Part shown: positions 35,193 to 48,340 of the stretch, piece by piece
Position numbering within the stretch: the stretch's first letter is position 1
Layout: the number at the start of each line of letters is the position of its first letter
From: Misgurnus anguillicaudatus
Lineage: Eukaryota > Chordata > Actinopteri > Cypriniformes > Cobitidae
Length of the DNA: 64,000 bases
Reading direction: 5' to 3'
NCBI RefSeq assembly: GCF_027580225.2
Contig: NW_027395276.1
Location: 5,028,501 to 5,092,500 of the forward strand
Made by a program: the position numbers and the translations under genes
Notes under the pieces: generated by a model
Seen by the model: only the letters and a program-made list of their open reading frames with translations
Told to the model about the DNA's origin: nothing
Database searches by the model: none

Positions 35193-36139
35193 TGATGTAA
35201 TTGAATAATTTCAGTTTGACATTTAGATGGAACTGTTAGCGGGGTTTTTATCATTACAGCTTGACATTTAAATAATGTTTTCTAAATTATCAGCACATTA
35301 TCGGCTCCTGTTAATTCTAATGGCTTGCTCGTCTAACCTTTATCATGCAAATAGATTACAAGATTGAGATGAGGAGAAAATGAGAAAACAGGAGTGCAGT
35401 GGAGATGAGATGAGACATGAGGAGAATCATTCAATCATCTCATGACCACCTCCTCCATCACTATCAACTGGATCTGATTTACACCACATATAAAAGTAGC
35501 AATAAATCTTAACTGATATAGGGTCGATGGGATAAATAATCACTGACCGCCTACTTTACATCTATACTATATAGCCGGCGAAAAGCTGTATGTAAGGCAA
35601 TGCACTGTAAAAAGTAAAAGTTGGATTTACTTAAAAAACTCCAATTGGAAACATTACATTTACAGTGAAAAATAAAAAAGTGAGAAAATCTAAGTTAAAA
35701 GAATTAAACTTTCACTTTTTACAATGTAATGTCTGAATTCATAGTATTTGAAAAACAGTAGGTGAAAAGTACCCAGATGATCTACTACTTTTTAACAATA
35801 TATTTTTTTGTATATTTTGAAATATATTTTATAAATAAATATATCTTGAAGCATTTATATTCATGTCGCATTGGAAGAAAAACTTTATATGTTTAAAAGG
35901 TTTAAAAAGGTACTTATAATTTTATATTTATGCATGCTTATACATTTTATACTAATACATTTTATACAAACTTTTATATTTTAGCCAGGAAAAATATATA
36001 GTTTTTTGCCATATGGGTTGTATAATAAATTGTATAATTTGTTGCCCCTGAAATACATTTTGAAATATGTGTTAATATATGAAGGTTAAAACTACTGTAC
36101 ATATCAAAAATATATTTAATTAAGTTTGTTTTATTAAAT

Positions 36140-36225
36140 TTATTTTCACATTTATTTACATTTACATGTAGTCATTAGACACTTTTATCAAAGTGACTTA
36201 CAAATGAGGTACCCATAATAATACA
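36140..36225 (-). mobile_element. SINE/LINE tail fragment
   Basis: catttacatgtagtcattag and acttttatcaaagtgactta match the inverted form of the shared teleost retroelement tail. No head or body. Confidence 0.5.
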
Positions 36226-37106
36226 ATAAAAACATAATCTTATAGCGGTCAATGAGTAGTTATTTATATAATTCAGTGAGTACTGTCACAGTGTGCGGTT
36301 TTAGACGCAGGGTGAGAAAGAAGAAGGGCAGCCAAAATCCTGGACTAAAAATCGATCCGTTGATCGGTTGCCACAGTAACGCTGTCACTCAAGTGATTGG
36401 GTTCACGAGGTCTCAGAGGACACGCCCACTTTCCTTCATGTTAAAGTGTGACCTTGTGACCTTTGATCTTTAAGAGTGAAGCGATACATCAGTATAACAA
36501 ATAGGATTGAGTCAGATGCACATGGAGTCATCTCATTAACCCATTATTACTCACACAGTAAAAGGTTGAGGACATTAACTCAAAACAACACAACATCATC
36601 CACACGGGCTTGATTTCTTTTTGGGTAGTTTTGGATTCAGGAGACACGCCGTCTCTCTCTTCAAACGTCCTGATGAAAAATATACTGAGCCAATCTGAGA
36701 TCTGTGCCATAGCAAAATATTTTAAGTGAATAATTTCAATTCTGTCATTGTCTGGAGAAGATCACAGAGTCTTTGTATTCAGAAAAGAAAAGTCGTTTAA
36801 TAAGTTTGTGTTTAAGTGGCTGAATGAAACATCTTCTCTCAGCACGCCAGCAGAAACACAAACATACATTATCACTGACTGACATGAAGACAGCTGATAT
36901 GTTTCTTCCTTCTTAAGCCATGAAGAATAACTAGGATATATTTATATAATTTCTCAAACATTTTAAAGTCAAATTTAGAGTGAAAAGATAAAATAGTCAG
37001 AAGTGAATTTATCTTCATTAGCACTAATGTTCATCTGCTACCATTCAGCCGTCATCAACTCTGATAAATGACATCAGTCTCACAACCAGAGAGACAGAAA
37101 GTAAAA

Positions 37107-37137
<31 letters not shown>

Positions 37138-37567
37138 TAATAGAAATAGACTGAACAGATCATGTAAAGTTGTGTTTGTCCAGCATGAAGAACGACCTTG
37201 AGATGAACACAATGAGATCTTCAGTGCTGATGTTGCTAAACACTTCAGTAACCTTCTGAATCTCTCACTGTTCTCCTCACGACAAAAGAAGAATCCTGCA
37301 TCTTCATTCATGTGACTACAGATCTTCATCTCTGTACTACACAATAACATCTGTTGTCTAGTGGTCACGTGAGCGAGAATAATCAACAGGGCTAATGAAC
37401 AATCTCTTGTTGAATATCTCAAGGCAACTCCAACATTATCACCACTGAGAGTGTCCACATCATCTGAACCCTTCAGCTCTCTGAACACTTCAGAAACAAT
37501 GTGACACAGAGAGACAGACACAGATAGATAGACTGACAGACAGACAGACACAGAAAGTGGTAAAAAA

Positions 37568-37828
37568 TGTTAAATGGACGGCATTTATATAGCGCTTGTA
37601 ACAGACCTATGGACATCCAAAGCGCTTTACAATTTTTACCTCACATTCACCCATTCACTCACACATTCATATACCGACGGCGGTGTCAGCCATGCAAGGT
37701 CGGGAGCAGCTGGGGTTAGGTGTCTTGCTCAAGGACATTTCGACACTTGGTCAGGTGGAACCGGGGATTGAACCACAAACCTTCCGATTTGTAGACAACC
37801 TACATGAACCACTGAGCCACTGCCGCTT
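37568..37828 (-). mobile_element. tRNA-derived SINE, near full length
   Basis: Read on the minus strand it starts gcggcagtggctcagtggtt (A box) and has tttgtggttcaatccccgg (B box), then a conserved body (ccttgagcaagacacctaac) and a tail of the type gtaaagcgctttggatgtcc. It fits a widely spread teleost SINE group. It abuts the CAGA microsatellite, which may have grown from its neighbouring sequence. Confidence 0.8.
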
Positions 37829-38558
<730 letters not shown>

Positions 38559-38590
38559 GTAAAGCTGAGCAGAATGAATCACTTCACCTC

Positions 38591-38614
38591 TGATGATGAT
38601 GATGATGATGATGA
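38591..38614 (+). repeat. (GAT)n microsatellite
   Basis: Eight tandem GAT triplets. Confidence 0.9.
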
Positions 38615-38992
38615 TTAATGAAGGTTGATTAGAGATAAACTCTTGAGTTCTGGTGCCACAGTCAGTTTCCATCAGTCAAACACATGAACAGATAACTACA
38701 CAAACCATCAAACACACATAAACTCTCAACATCAACACAATAATGTGTGTAGAAAAGTCAATCGCTATTGAACAAAAACATTTTACTGTGCTCTCTTATA
38801 TCATGTTTAAACTACACTCACCAGAGATCATCACTTTCCTCAACCTACACTACTTTTCAAAATATATAAAGCTTATAAAGACAATCTATCAAACAGATTT
38901 GACTATTTTGTAATATAATTAATTAATAATAGGATATCTGCAGTGAAACCTCAGTTTTTGAAAGCTGAAATTCAGTTGTGATGTGAGATCTT

Positions 38993-39045
38993 CCTGTAGC
39001 TCAACTAGTAAAGCATTGTGTTAGCAATGTCCCCAGAGTACGTAT
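38993..39045 (+). mobile_element. SINE head fragment
   Basis: gtagctcaactagtaaagca and ttgtgttagcaatgtcccc resemble the 5' part of the cyprinid SINE at 16797. Confidence 0.4.
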
Positions 39046-40578
39046 GTGAAGTTTTAGCTCAAATGTTAGCTGAAATATAGATCATTTATTATAAGATGTT
39101 AAAATGTACACTTTGTAGGTGTGTCCTTTAAAATGAAAATGAGCTGATCTCTGCACTAAATGACAATGCTGTAATTGGATAGTGAGGTTAAGGGGTGGTA
39201 TTATTATAATAAGATCCCCTTCTGACATCACAGGGGAGCCAAATTTCAATGATTAATTTTTTCCACATGCCTGCAGAGAATGGTTTACCAAAACTAAGTT
39301 ACTGGTTTAATCTTGATCTAGATTAAGATTAGGTTAATCTTCACATTTTCTCAGTTAATAGAAGCTCTGAGGACCCAATCATAGCATTTAAACATGGGAA
39401 AAGTCTGATTTTCATGATATGTCCCCTATAAAACACGGTTTTGCATTGCCAACTGTCTTAAATCTACTGATTTCATGTTATAAGCCATGATGGATACACA
39501 TGAAGATGCTCTGAAGGGTGAACGTGACCTCAAATCCCTCACAATCCCTGTAAACTCATATTCTGAGCATGACATGCCCATCATTAACATCCAATAAAAT
39601 GATGAATAAAATCAAGTTATGGAGACGAAATGCTGTTGACTACATGTGGACAATAAACATCGATAATTACACGGTCAGCGTTATATGAGACCTGATTATA
39701 TACAAATCTGCAATGAGTGCACTAGTCTTTATTAAACATGAAACATGTCCTTGGATGCGTACAGATGTAGAAAATGAGGTTTTGTAGTAAAGTCCTGTAG
39801 TAGTTGAGGTTCAGTACACATTGACCTCAGTTTCTGTCAGAGCAGACGGCAGCGAGCGTTCTTCTGAGGAACAGACAGACGAGCTTTTATTAAACCTCAT
39901 CAAGAGAGAAAAAAAACATCAATCACAGAAACTCACCGAGACGTCTTTGTGCAGCACGCAAAACTACAGCGAACAGACAGATAAGACTACATACCTCCTC
40001 AAAAATAATTCACTTTCAAGGGTACAAACCTTTTTTCTCTCTACATTTGTATTTCTTTGTTACCGGACTTCCATTAAGCTCAGCGGAAAGAGATAACAAA
40101 GAAACCGGAGGACCGAATTAACCAGCCGGAGCGGAAAACAGTGATTTAAACGACTGCAGGCCGGTAACACGCGCTTTAAACACGTCAACTGTAAACTGAC
40201 AAGACAAAAATGTCATTAAGGTTTCTGAATAGACGAGTGAATCAGACATTACGCTAAAAGCCTCACGCTGAACCTGATAATGTCTTTTACGTAAGCTGCG
40301 GGATCATCACATATATAAAGGTTTGCTAATGTCTGACAGCTACTGTAGATTCCTCTACATGCAGAATAACTCTGAACAGATACAGCTTGAATATTCACAA
40401 TGCTTTTGTGTACTATAGTACTTGCCTTACACATGTTGTCATATTGCACTTTACTCTGACTATGTATATCAGTCAGTCAGACAGCTGCTTTATCAATATG
40501 AACATCTACCATTTGTCACAGTTAATACTGCTGCTGTTTGCACTATTTCATTCATATGCATACTTTACACACACATAT

Positions 40579-41410
40579 TGGGTGCCCAAACTTTTGCATA
40601 TGACTGACATGTATGTATTTGGGTGTTTGGATCAGCAATTTCATTTTGATCTATCAAATAACTGAAGGACACAGTAATATTTCAGATGAGGTTTTTTGGA
40701 TTAACAGAGAATGTGCAATTTGCATCAAAATGAAATTATACAGGTACATAAATTTGGGAAACCTCAAAAGAAAAATCTTTCGCATCAAAGTATGATATGT
40801 GCTGAATTGTTAAAGGATGCACAGTAACACCAGCTGTGGTCTGTTTTTGACCGTTCTCACAATCCTTCGCCTTTGCCTCTTCAATATTTTACGTGGCCTG
40901 GCACTTTTGGCCTTATCAAGAACTGTGCCTGTGGTCTTGTATTTCCTCACTGTGTTCCTCACAGTGGACACTGACAGCTTATATCTTTGCGATAGCCTTC
41001 CCATAAACCATAATGTTGAAGAATCTTTGTTTTCAGGTCATTTGAGAGTTGTTTTGAGGCCTCCGTGTTGCCACTCTTCAGAGGAAACAACTTTCAATTG
41101 GCCACCTAAAAAACCTTTTCTCATGATTGGATGCATCTGTCTATGAAGTTCAGGTGCTTTATGAGATCACCAAACCAATTGTGTGTTTGGTGACAAGGGT
41201 GCCCAAATTTATGCACCTGTCTAATTTCGTTTTGATGCATATTGCACATTTTGTGTTAATCCAATAAACCTCCTTTCACTACTAAAATATTACTGTGTCT
41301 TTCAGTTATTTGATAGATCAAAATATAATTGCTGATCCAAACACCCAAAGATGTATGAATGAAAATCATGGAAATTATCAAGGGTGCCCAAACTTGTGCA
41401 TACAACTGTA
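40579..41410 (-). mobile_element. Internally deleted Tc1/mariner element
   Basis: Long inverted flanks at about 40625-40735 and 41225-41360 share tgtttggatcagcaattt and aactgaaggacacagtaata with their complements. Between them lies a minus-strand transposase remnant. The outermost 20 bp at the left (gggtgcccaaacttttgcat) are in the same orientation as those at the right instead of inverted, so that end has been rearranged. Confidence 0.8.
40810..41140 (-). pseudogene. Tc1-type transposase remnant (DNA-binding part)
   Basis: The open part 40810-41004 reads MGRLSQRYKLSVSTVRNTVR, then KYKTTGTVLDKAKSARPRKI and continues to RRIVRTVKNRPQ. This is the paired-like helix-turn-helix region of Tc1-like transposases (S-V-S-T-V-R-N recognition helix, then T-G-T-V). 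The upstream part to about 41140 is related but not in one frame. The catalytic DDE domain is absent. It cannot encode an active enzyme. Confidence 0.8.
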
Positions 41411-41429
41411 TATATATTCTGTATACACA

Positions 41430-42224
41430 CAGTACTGTGCAAAAGTCTTTGGCCGCCACCACCACCACACTTGTTGTTTTAGCAAAGTTTGAATGTGCAT
41501 CAATATTTATTTTTTACTCTTTTAATTTCACTCTTTTTATTAAAATGTGACCTATACTGGCGAAATGAGTCGGAAGGAGCACATTTTTACAAATTAGTTA
41601 TTTATATTTTTACATTCTCTAATAAAAAAATTCAAAATTATGTATGATTTGTTGGAATCTAACAAAAATTGACATTCAAAAAAAAACAAAATTACTGCAT
41701 CCATACTTTAAAATCACTGTAAAACTAAAAGATTAATCAAAAACAATATCTATATAGGTTCAACTTTTTTCTATCTTTTATTGTTTGATGGACATTGAGA
41801 CAGACAGGTTTGAGATCTACTGTAATGCAAGGATCTAATATAAACTTACACATCACAACATTCACTTAAGACATTATATCTGATTATATCTGCGTGAATT
41901 CTTCTCAAAACAGATAAAAACTGTAATTCTGTGTAGATATCGGGGACGCACCCTCGAGCATCTGTATCCATACTTCAGATCTGTCAGTCAGCACGAGGAA
42001 GATCGTTTACATGTCTATTGTTTAAGTAAAGGGAAGTTTACCCTAAATACTTCACACTTCAGCTTATACTTTTATACTGTTTTTAATACTATATAAAAAA
42101 GTTCCTGTATTTTCTGGTTGTATTCTAATAAAAAGACTGAGAAATAATTACATATGATCACAATAACATTGCAAAAACAACAAATCTAATTCTTGCATGG
42201 TGGCCTAAGACTTTTGCACAGTAC
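41430..42224. mobile_element. Tc1-type MITE, about 795 bp
   Basis: The left end cagtactgtgcaaaagtctt and the right end aagacttttgcacagtac are inverted repeats extending through ggccgccacca / tggtggcc. No transposase remains. It directly adjoins the TA microsatellite. Confidence 0.8.
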
Positions 42225-42225
42225 C

Positions 42226-42226
<1 letters not shown>

Positions 42227-42314
<88 letters not shown>
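42227..42314 (+). repeat. (TA)n microsatellite, 88 bp
   Basis: Pure TA run at the end of the Tc1-type MITE, whose target is TA. Confidence 0.98.
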
Positions 42315-42317
<3 letters not shown>

Positions 42318-42379
42318 TATTCTACTGTTTCCTTAATAGTTGACTACTCAACAGGAAGAATGAATCCCTTATGCAGATT

Positions 42380-42500
42380 TAATCTGTAAAATTGTTATTG
42401 TAAACTGTGGAGGCTACAGTAGTTGCATCAAGCATTTCACTTCATGTCGTACTGTATGTGGCCGTGTATGTGACCAATAAAACTTTAAACTTTTAAAACT
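42380..42500 (+). mobile_element. Retroelement 3' end fragment
   Basis: caagcatttcacttcatgtc ... gtatgtgaccaataaaactt resembles the 3' end common to teleost LINE copies. No coding part. Confidence 0.45.
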
Positions 42501-42740
42501 CTGAAGGTTAAATTGAAAAAAGCTTTAGAAACACACATATACACTTCAAATGTGCCCAAAATGCACAACAGAAAGAGCATTTTAACACACACATACACAC
42601 ACATACACAGCCTTGAGTCCTGATGGGAAGGCAAACTCATGCATCAGAGATGAGAGACCTTCAATAGGAAGACAAATCCTCTCAAAACATCTTCTGCTTC
42701 TCTAGTTTCACAGACACGCACAAACGCATGTACGCACACG

Positions 42741-42864
<124 letters not shown>

Positions 42865-43077
42865 TAGATATCAGAGGAATCATCATCTTTACCAGCTTCT
42901 ACTGAACAATCACACATAACATACAAGTCTGACACATAAACTCAATCACAAGCGATGTGATCTGCAAAACACACACACAAACAATAAAACAATCAGACTA
43001 TAAATTCATAGCCAACAGCCTCATCTGTGAATATAATGTGTGTCACGTGTCTTGACTGTATCATAAATTAAACTGAC

Positions 43078-43371
43078 CTGCACATTTGGTTCGGGCCCTC
43101 AGTGGAGGTCCAGGAGCACCAGTTCCTCCGTCCAGGGGTCGAGTCAAGAGGACACTGATCTCATATTCTGTGTCTGGGTCCAGATGACCGATTTTGTGTG
43201 AGGTTTTATCTACGGGCTGAAGGTCGTACATGGTGCCCGAGACCGTACGATACTCGACCTCTCGGTTAACGATGGGTCCGTCTCCGTTGATGGAGTTTGC
43301 ATTGAGTTGAATCCAGAGGTATGTAGCTCCCACCGCCATCAGCTGAGGCGGCGCGATGGGAACCGGAGGCT
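43078..43371 (-). CDS. ptprm: ptprm exon: fibronectin type III repeat 1
   Basis: 294-bp exon with phase 1 at both ends, so one FN3 repeat sits on one symmetric exon (residues 124-221). Acceptor ttctctcag, donor GTCAGT. Key segments are [20 protein letters not shown] (B-C strands), the EVEY strand, and [19 protein letters not shown], with the L-x-P-x-T-x-Y core of FN3 E-F strands, ending ARTKCA. The [11 protein letters not shown] block is a hallmark of R2B receptor phosphatases, and the preceding TYLWIQ favours PTPRM over PTPRK. This exon follows an 11.6-kb intron and precedes a 17.7-kb one. Confidence 0.96.
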
Positions 43372-44225
43372 CTGAGAGAAAACAAAATCAACACATTAAA
43401 ATAAAGTCTTTGTAGTGTTAAATTCACCCTCTCGCTCTCGTCACTAAAGAAATGATGTTTGACTGAACTGACCTGCATTAACATTACAGTCCTGTCTTCA
43501 CATCACACTAAATGTCATCACACTGCCAAGACATTTAAATGTCAAAAAACTAACTCATGGATTCGTATGAACACAGTTTAGTGCCACTTTACATAATCTG
43601 TGTTTTGTTAAATGTGGATAGATACATAAAAATACAAAGTTTATAAAAACATAGTGAGGGTGTTACGTGAATTATCACACTGTGCTGTGTGCACACGCAA
43701 GTGACTTTGTGTCGTCTGCCTCTTTATTTGAGGTCGCTTGGAGGTGTTTCCTATATCTAATGGTCCTACTAACAACTCTAAACAAATGAGTAACTAACCA
43801 CAGCTGTAGGCTAAATCATAGATATGTATACATGGATATATCAATTGATCGCTCCATATCCTGTGGGGGAAAATAAGTATTTGACACATCAGCATTTTTA
43901 TCAGTAAGGGGATTTCTAAGTGGGCTAATTTCTACCAGATGTAGCCATTAAGCCAAATATTGAATTCATACAAAGAATTCAGAACATTTAAGTATACAAG
44001 TTGAGTCATAATAAATAAAGTGATATGACACAGGGAATAAGTAGTTAACACGTGAAGAGAACAAGGTGCAAAATGGCATAGAAAGCCAGGAGATCACCTG
44101 AAATCTTTCAGTATTGAGAGAGAAACCCTGCCCACTATCAGTACTAATTGATATCAGCTACTTTAGTCCTAATTGATGGCCTATAAAGGCTTCTCATTAC
44201 CCAGGAGGCACAGAGAAAAGACTTC

Positions 44226-45156
44226 ATGATGGGTAAAAGCAAAAAACTCTCTCAAGATCTTCGTAATCTTATCGTTGAAAAGCATTTTGATGGGAATGGT
44301 TATAGGCGCATTTCCAGAATGCTGAATGTTCCTGTGAGCACTGTGTGGGCCATTATACGGAAATGGAAAGAGCATCAGTTCACCATTAACCGGCCACGAT
44401 CAGGTGCTCCACGTAAAATTCCTGTCCAAGCGGTCCAAAGAAAAATCAGGAGAGCCAAGAACCACTCGGGCAGAACTTCAGGAAGACCTTGCATCAGCAG
44501 GCACTGTTGTTTCAAAGAAAACTATAAGCAATGCAATGAACCACAATGGCATCCATGCACGCTCACCACGCAAGACTCCATTGCTGAACAAAAAGCATGT
44601 TGAGGCTCGGCTAAAGTTTGCGAAAGAGCGTTAAGAGAAGCCTGAGGATTATTGGGAGACTATAGTATGGTCGGGTGAAAGCAAAATTTTACTTTTTGGC
44701 AGTCATTCTACACACCATGTTTGGAGAAGAAATGGCACTGCCCACCACCCCAAGAACATCATACCAACAGTTAAGTTTGGGGGTGAAAGCATCATGGTTT
44801 CTGGCTGGGGGTACTGGAAGACTTCATATTATTGAAGGCAGGATGAATGGAGAAATGTACCGGGACATTATGGATAAAATATGCTGCCATCTACCAAAAA
44901 GCTGAAAAATGAAATGAGGATTTCAGCAAGACAATGATCCCAAACACAAGACCAAGGAAAGGTCAATCACCTGACCTAAATCCCATAAAAAAATCTATGG
45001 AAAGAACTGATGATCAAAGTTCATAAAAGAGGCCCAAGGAACCTTCAAGATTTAAATACCATTTGTGTGCAAGAATGGGCCAGAATCACTCCTGAGCACT
45101 GCAGAAGACGTCTAGAAGCTGTAATCACCAACAAAGGCTTCTCTACAAAGTATTAA
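44226..45156 (+). pseudogene. Tc1-like transposase, inactivated
   Basis: About 310 codons' length, close to the roughly 340 of Tc1 family transposases. The start reads MMGKSKKLSQDLRNLIVEKH, then ISRMLNVPVSTVWAIIRKWK, the paired-like DNA-binding helices. The frame is then lost: one shift near 44400-44420, an in-frame TAA at 44632-44634, and another shift near 44815. The usual W-S-D-E motif reads W-S-G-E (codon 44674-44676), so the first catalytic aspartate is gone. The second aspartate (QQDNDPKHK, about 44929-44950) survives. The P-I-E-N motif reads P-I-K-K (codon 44988-44990), so the third acidic residue is lost. The end reads EAVITNKGFSTKY then TAA at 44154+1000, i.e. 45154-45156. Confidence 0.9.
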
Positions 45157-45227
45157 ATAAAGTGTGTTCAATACTTATTCCCTGTGTCATTTCACTTTAT
45201 TTATTATGACTCAACTTGTATACTTAA

Positions 45228-45504
45228 AGCAACACTAAAGAGTTTTTGCTCTTTGCTCCCTCTACAGGTTAGAAGAGTAATTGTTCATTACCACTGTCGT
45301 AAATACTGCAGCATAGCTGGCTCTGATTGGATTGTAGGTCTGCCGTAAAGCAAGTTTTTGTAGTTTTCACTCGAACTACAGGACCACTACCCGACGGTTG
45401 GAAACTTCTTTTCGGCGGTTTTGGCCGATAGAGGGCTGCAAAGCGAATGTGAAAGTGCCGTTCACCCTGTTATTTTAAGGTAAAAAAACCTCTTTGGTGT
45501 TGCT
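45228..45504. mobile_element. 277-bp MITE inserted in the Tc1 3' repeat
   Basis: TTAA at 45224-45227 and 45505-45508. Ends AGCAACACTAAAGAG and CTCTTTGGTGTTGCT are 15-bp inverted repeats with one mismatch. The intact 5' repeat of the host Tc1 proves the empty site and a TTAA duplication. Confidence 0.92.
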
Positions 45505-46871
45505 TTAAATGTTCTGATTTCTTTGTATAAATTCAATATTTGGCTTGATGGCTACATCTGGTGAAAATTCAGTGTCAATAGCCCACATAGAAATCCCCTT
45601 ATTGATAAAAATGCTGATGTGTCAAATACTTATTTTCCCCCGCTGTATGTACTGTAGATGCGTCTGATATTTTGGAACGGTCCAGTTGCAGACGTCACTC
45701 ACAATTTTACAGGATACCATGACATTGCAGAATATTTTATTACAGGTTTTTAAACTATAGTAATTTTTAATGTCATCTCAGTGTATTGTGTTAGTTTAAC
45801 AATTTTAATGTTTTAGTCTACAAGATTTGATTAAACATGGCTATGGATGCGGACATACAGTCAGCTTGCTCTCACGTGTTCACGGACCGTTGTGGCAGGG
45901 TTGCCAGATCTGTGAAACAAAACCAACCCAATAGCCAATTAAATCTAGCCCAATGACCCTATGGCAGAAAGCATAGGTTTTAAATAATGTTTAGGATGAA
46001 GTATTTGAGGTTACATTGAATAATTTCTTATTAAATAATACAATAAGTAGTACTTTATTCAAGGCTATATTATGAACACTGAAGGTATTTAACATTAAAT
46101 AAAGCAATAAAATAGCATTGTGCCATTTAAACATTTTGTTTCCGTACGCAACAACAAGCTTCTTTAACCAATGTTAACTTTGTACATTTATCCAGAGATT
46201 AAGCTTTAACTCCACGATAACACCTGTGCATCCAATTACATTGAATGTACAAATATTTTACTCAAAATGCAACATTCATGGTATATACTGTACTGTATCA
46301 GACACATTGAACTAATTGGAAATGACAAAAGTAGGTGCTTATAAACATAACCATTGTGTGTCAGTTTGTGTCGAAACTGACACAACTAATTAAACACGTG
46401 CTTGTGTAGAGGTTTAGTTTAGTTTTGTTCACTTGATGAAGATCTGCAGGTCACAGACTCTACAGATGGCCAACCTGCCGTGACCTTAGAGCACGACCCC
46501 TAAATACCCATAATCCTCCACACCACAACTGCCAATTAAAAATCACCTTAAATCAACCCAGTAATCCCAGCGACACGCCACCAGACAGAATAAAAGAGAT
46601 TATCAGTCAGACAGCTTTGAGACGTCAGCATCACCTTGCTCTTCATTGTCTCGGTGTGTCTCTTTTTTTTCCCTAAAGGAAGCTCATTCAGACGCTGACG
46701 GTGAACTCTCAATAGCGCTCTTTCAATAACCGATGCAGGACTGAATAAACGCTTGTGAAATTTTTAACCGCAGCGGCAGTACGCAGCCGGATATATAAAA
46801 GCAGATTGATAATTACAGACACAGAACAATCTGAAGAACGTCTGGACGTTACTTTAATCATACAGAAAGTT

Positions 46872-47552
46872 CTGTGCCCGGTTGCATGAAACTCCTTAAG
46901 TGAGGGTTTCCCTGAGGTAAGGGATTTATTTAAGAGCGTTGCAACAAAGGTCTTAACTGTCACCCTTACCTAAGTGTTTATACTAAGTATTTTACGGTAG
47001 TCTCTGCCAAAACACGGCAGCGGAGACGCGGTTGCTGTAGTTACAAAATCTCACAGCGGTAACAAATCAACGCACGCAGCTCAACAGACGGCGGATTTGT
47101 GTACAATGAAACATCGCAAATAACAGACTGTAAAGTGCCGCATGTATAAAACCTCAAAGTAATTCAAACTGGAAACACTTTAGATTGACGGACGATAAAA
47201 TCGCTATTCTCCTAATAAATATGCATCACTTTTCTCTAGGGATTATTTCGATCGTCAGAAATGCGCGTTGGTACTTCATTTTCTTAAATAACCATACAAT
47301 CAGCCATCGCGTGTGACGTTAAGGGACCTGTTATAGTCCCTTAAGTTTTTAAGGGAAAATTGGACTTAAGGACTTTGTTGCAACGCATAGCAGAACTTAA
47401 GGTAATACTTTAGCATTTAAGGGTAAATACTTATTGACAGCCTTAAGGTTCACTTAAGGGTTTTTCTTGCAACCCATTTTTTATTAAGGGCACCCTTAAC
47501 CTTATATTTAAGGGATTTCTTAGCTTAAGGACTTTCATTCAACCGGGCACAG
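46872..47552. mobile_element. Non-autonomous element with about 28-bp TIRs
   Basis: The left end ctgtgcccggttgcatgaaa and the right end ttcattcaaccgggcacag are inverted, extending to ctccttaag / cttaaggac. The interior contains many short taaggg/cccttaa blocks near both ends. About 680 bp; no frame. Confidence 0.75.
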
Positions 47553-47689
47553 ACCTTTATTCTGATTGGACGAGATTTGTTTAAAGGTGTTCAATGCTAA
47601 CCTGTGACAGCACGTTACATCACAGCTAAAATAGGTTTTACTTAAAAGTGTTGACTTTTAATACCATGGTTAAAAAAAGGGATAAAAAC

Positions 47690-47886
47690 AAAACAAATCT
47701 TGGGCACCACTGACTTCCATAGTAGGAAAAAAATACTATGGTAGTGAACAGTGCCCTGGATCTGTTCGGTTACAAACATTTTTCGAGACCTCCTCATTTG
47801 TGCTTAGCAGAACAAAGACATTTCTACAGATTTAAAACAAGGTAAGTACATAATGACAGGATTTAAATTTTGGGTGAACTATCCCT
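47690..47886. mobile_element. Truncated palindromic MITE (right half)
   Basis: Ends ttgggtgaactatccct before TTAA (47887-47890), the classic end of a widespread cyprinid palindromic MITE. The inner palindrome is visible (cttccatagtaggaaaaaaa / tactatggtag), but the outer left arm is missing. Family recalled, not searched. Confidence 0.65.
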
Positions 47887-47916
47887 TTAAGGTCAGCGGT
47901 CACATCAATGACAGTA

Positions 47917-47958
47917 TGTGTGTGTGTGTCTGTGTGTGTGCGTGTGTGTGTGTGTCTG
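47917..47958 (+). repeat. (TG)n microsatellite, interrupted
   Basis: Short TG run with C interruptions. Confidence 0.9.
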
Positions 47959-48340
47959 TGAGGAGAAATGAGTGCACAGGTTTCCCGCAGCTCTCGCAGA
48001 CGTCTCATTCATCTCCACAGCGATGTCTTCACTCGGGCGTGACCCTGCGGGCGAGAGATCCGGACACTAACAGGGCGTTTAATGTAGCGGCGTGAAGCTC
48101 GGCTTTATAGAGACATCCGTCACGCATTCTGACTTCATCAAACTCGGCTGAAATGCAAAGCGCCGCTTAACACCATCAGGAGTTAATTTATGTGACCAGC
48201 ACACATCACAATTTATAGCTCTCTCTTCTGAGAAACTTAAACGCTGATGATTTTATGATTTGACCCTTTACGTGCTGAAGAGCTCCGGTTTAAGAAAACT
48301 TACAAACAAGATTTTATGAGATTAAATGATCTGATTTTAA

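Larger units (their letters stand above)
43859..45645 (+). mobile_element. Tc1-like element, full length but inactive
   Basis: Left end ctgtgggggaaaataagtat and right end atacttattttcccccgctg, with inverted repeats of about 200 bp, flanked by TA. The 3' inverted repeat is split by a TTAA MITE (45228-45504). Removing it restores a close match to the 5' repeat (gaacattTAAgtatac). Confidence 0.9.
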
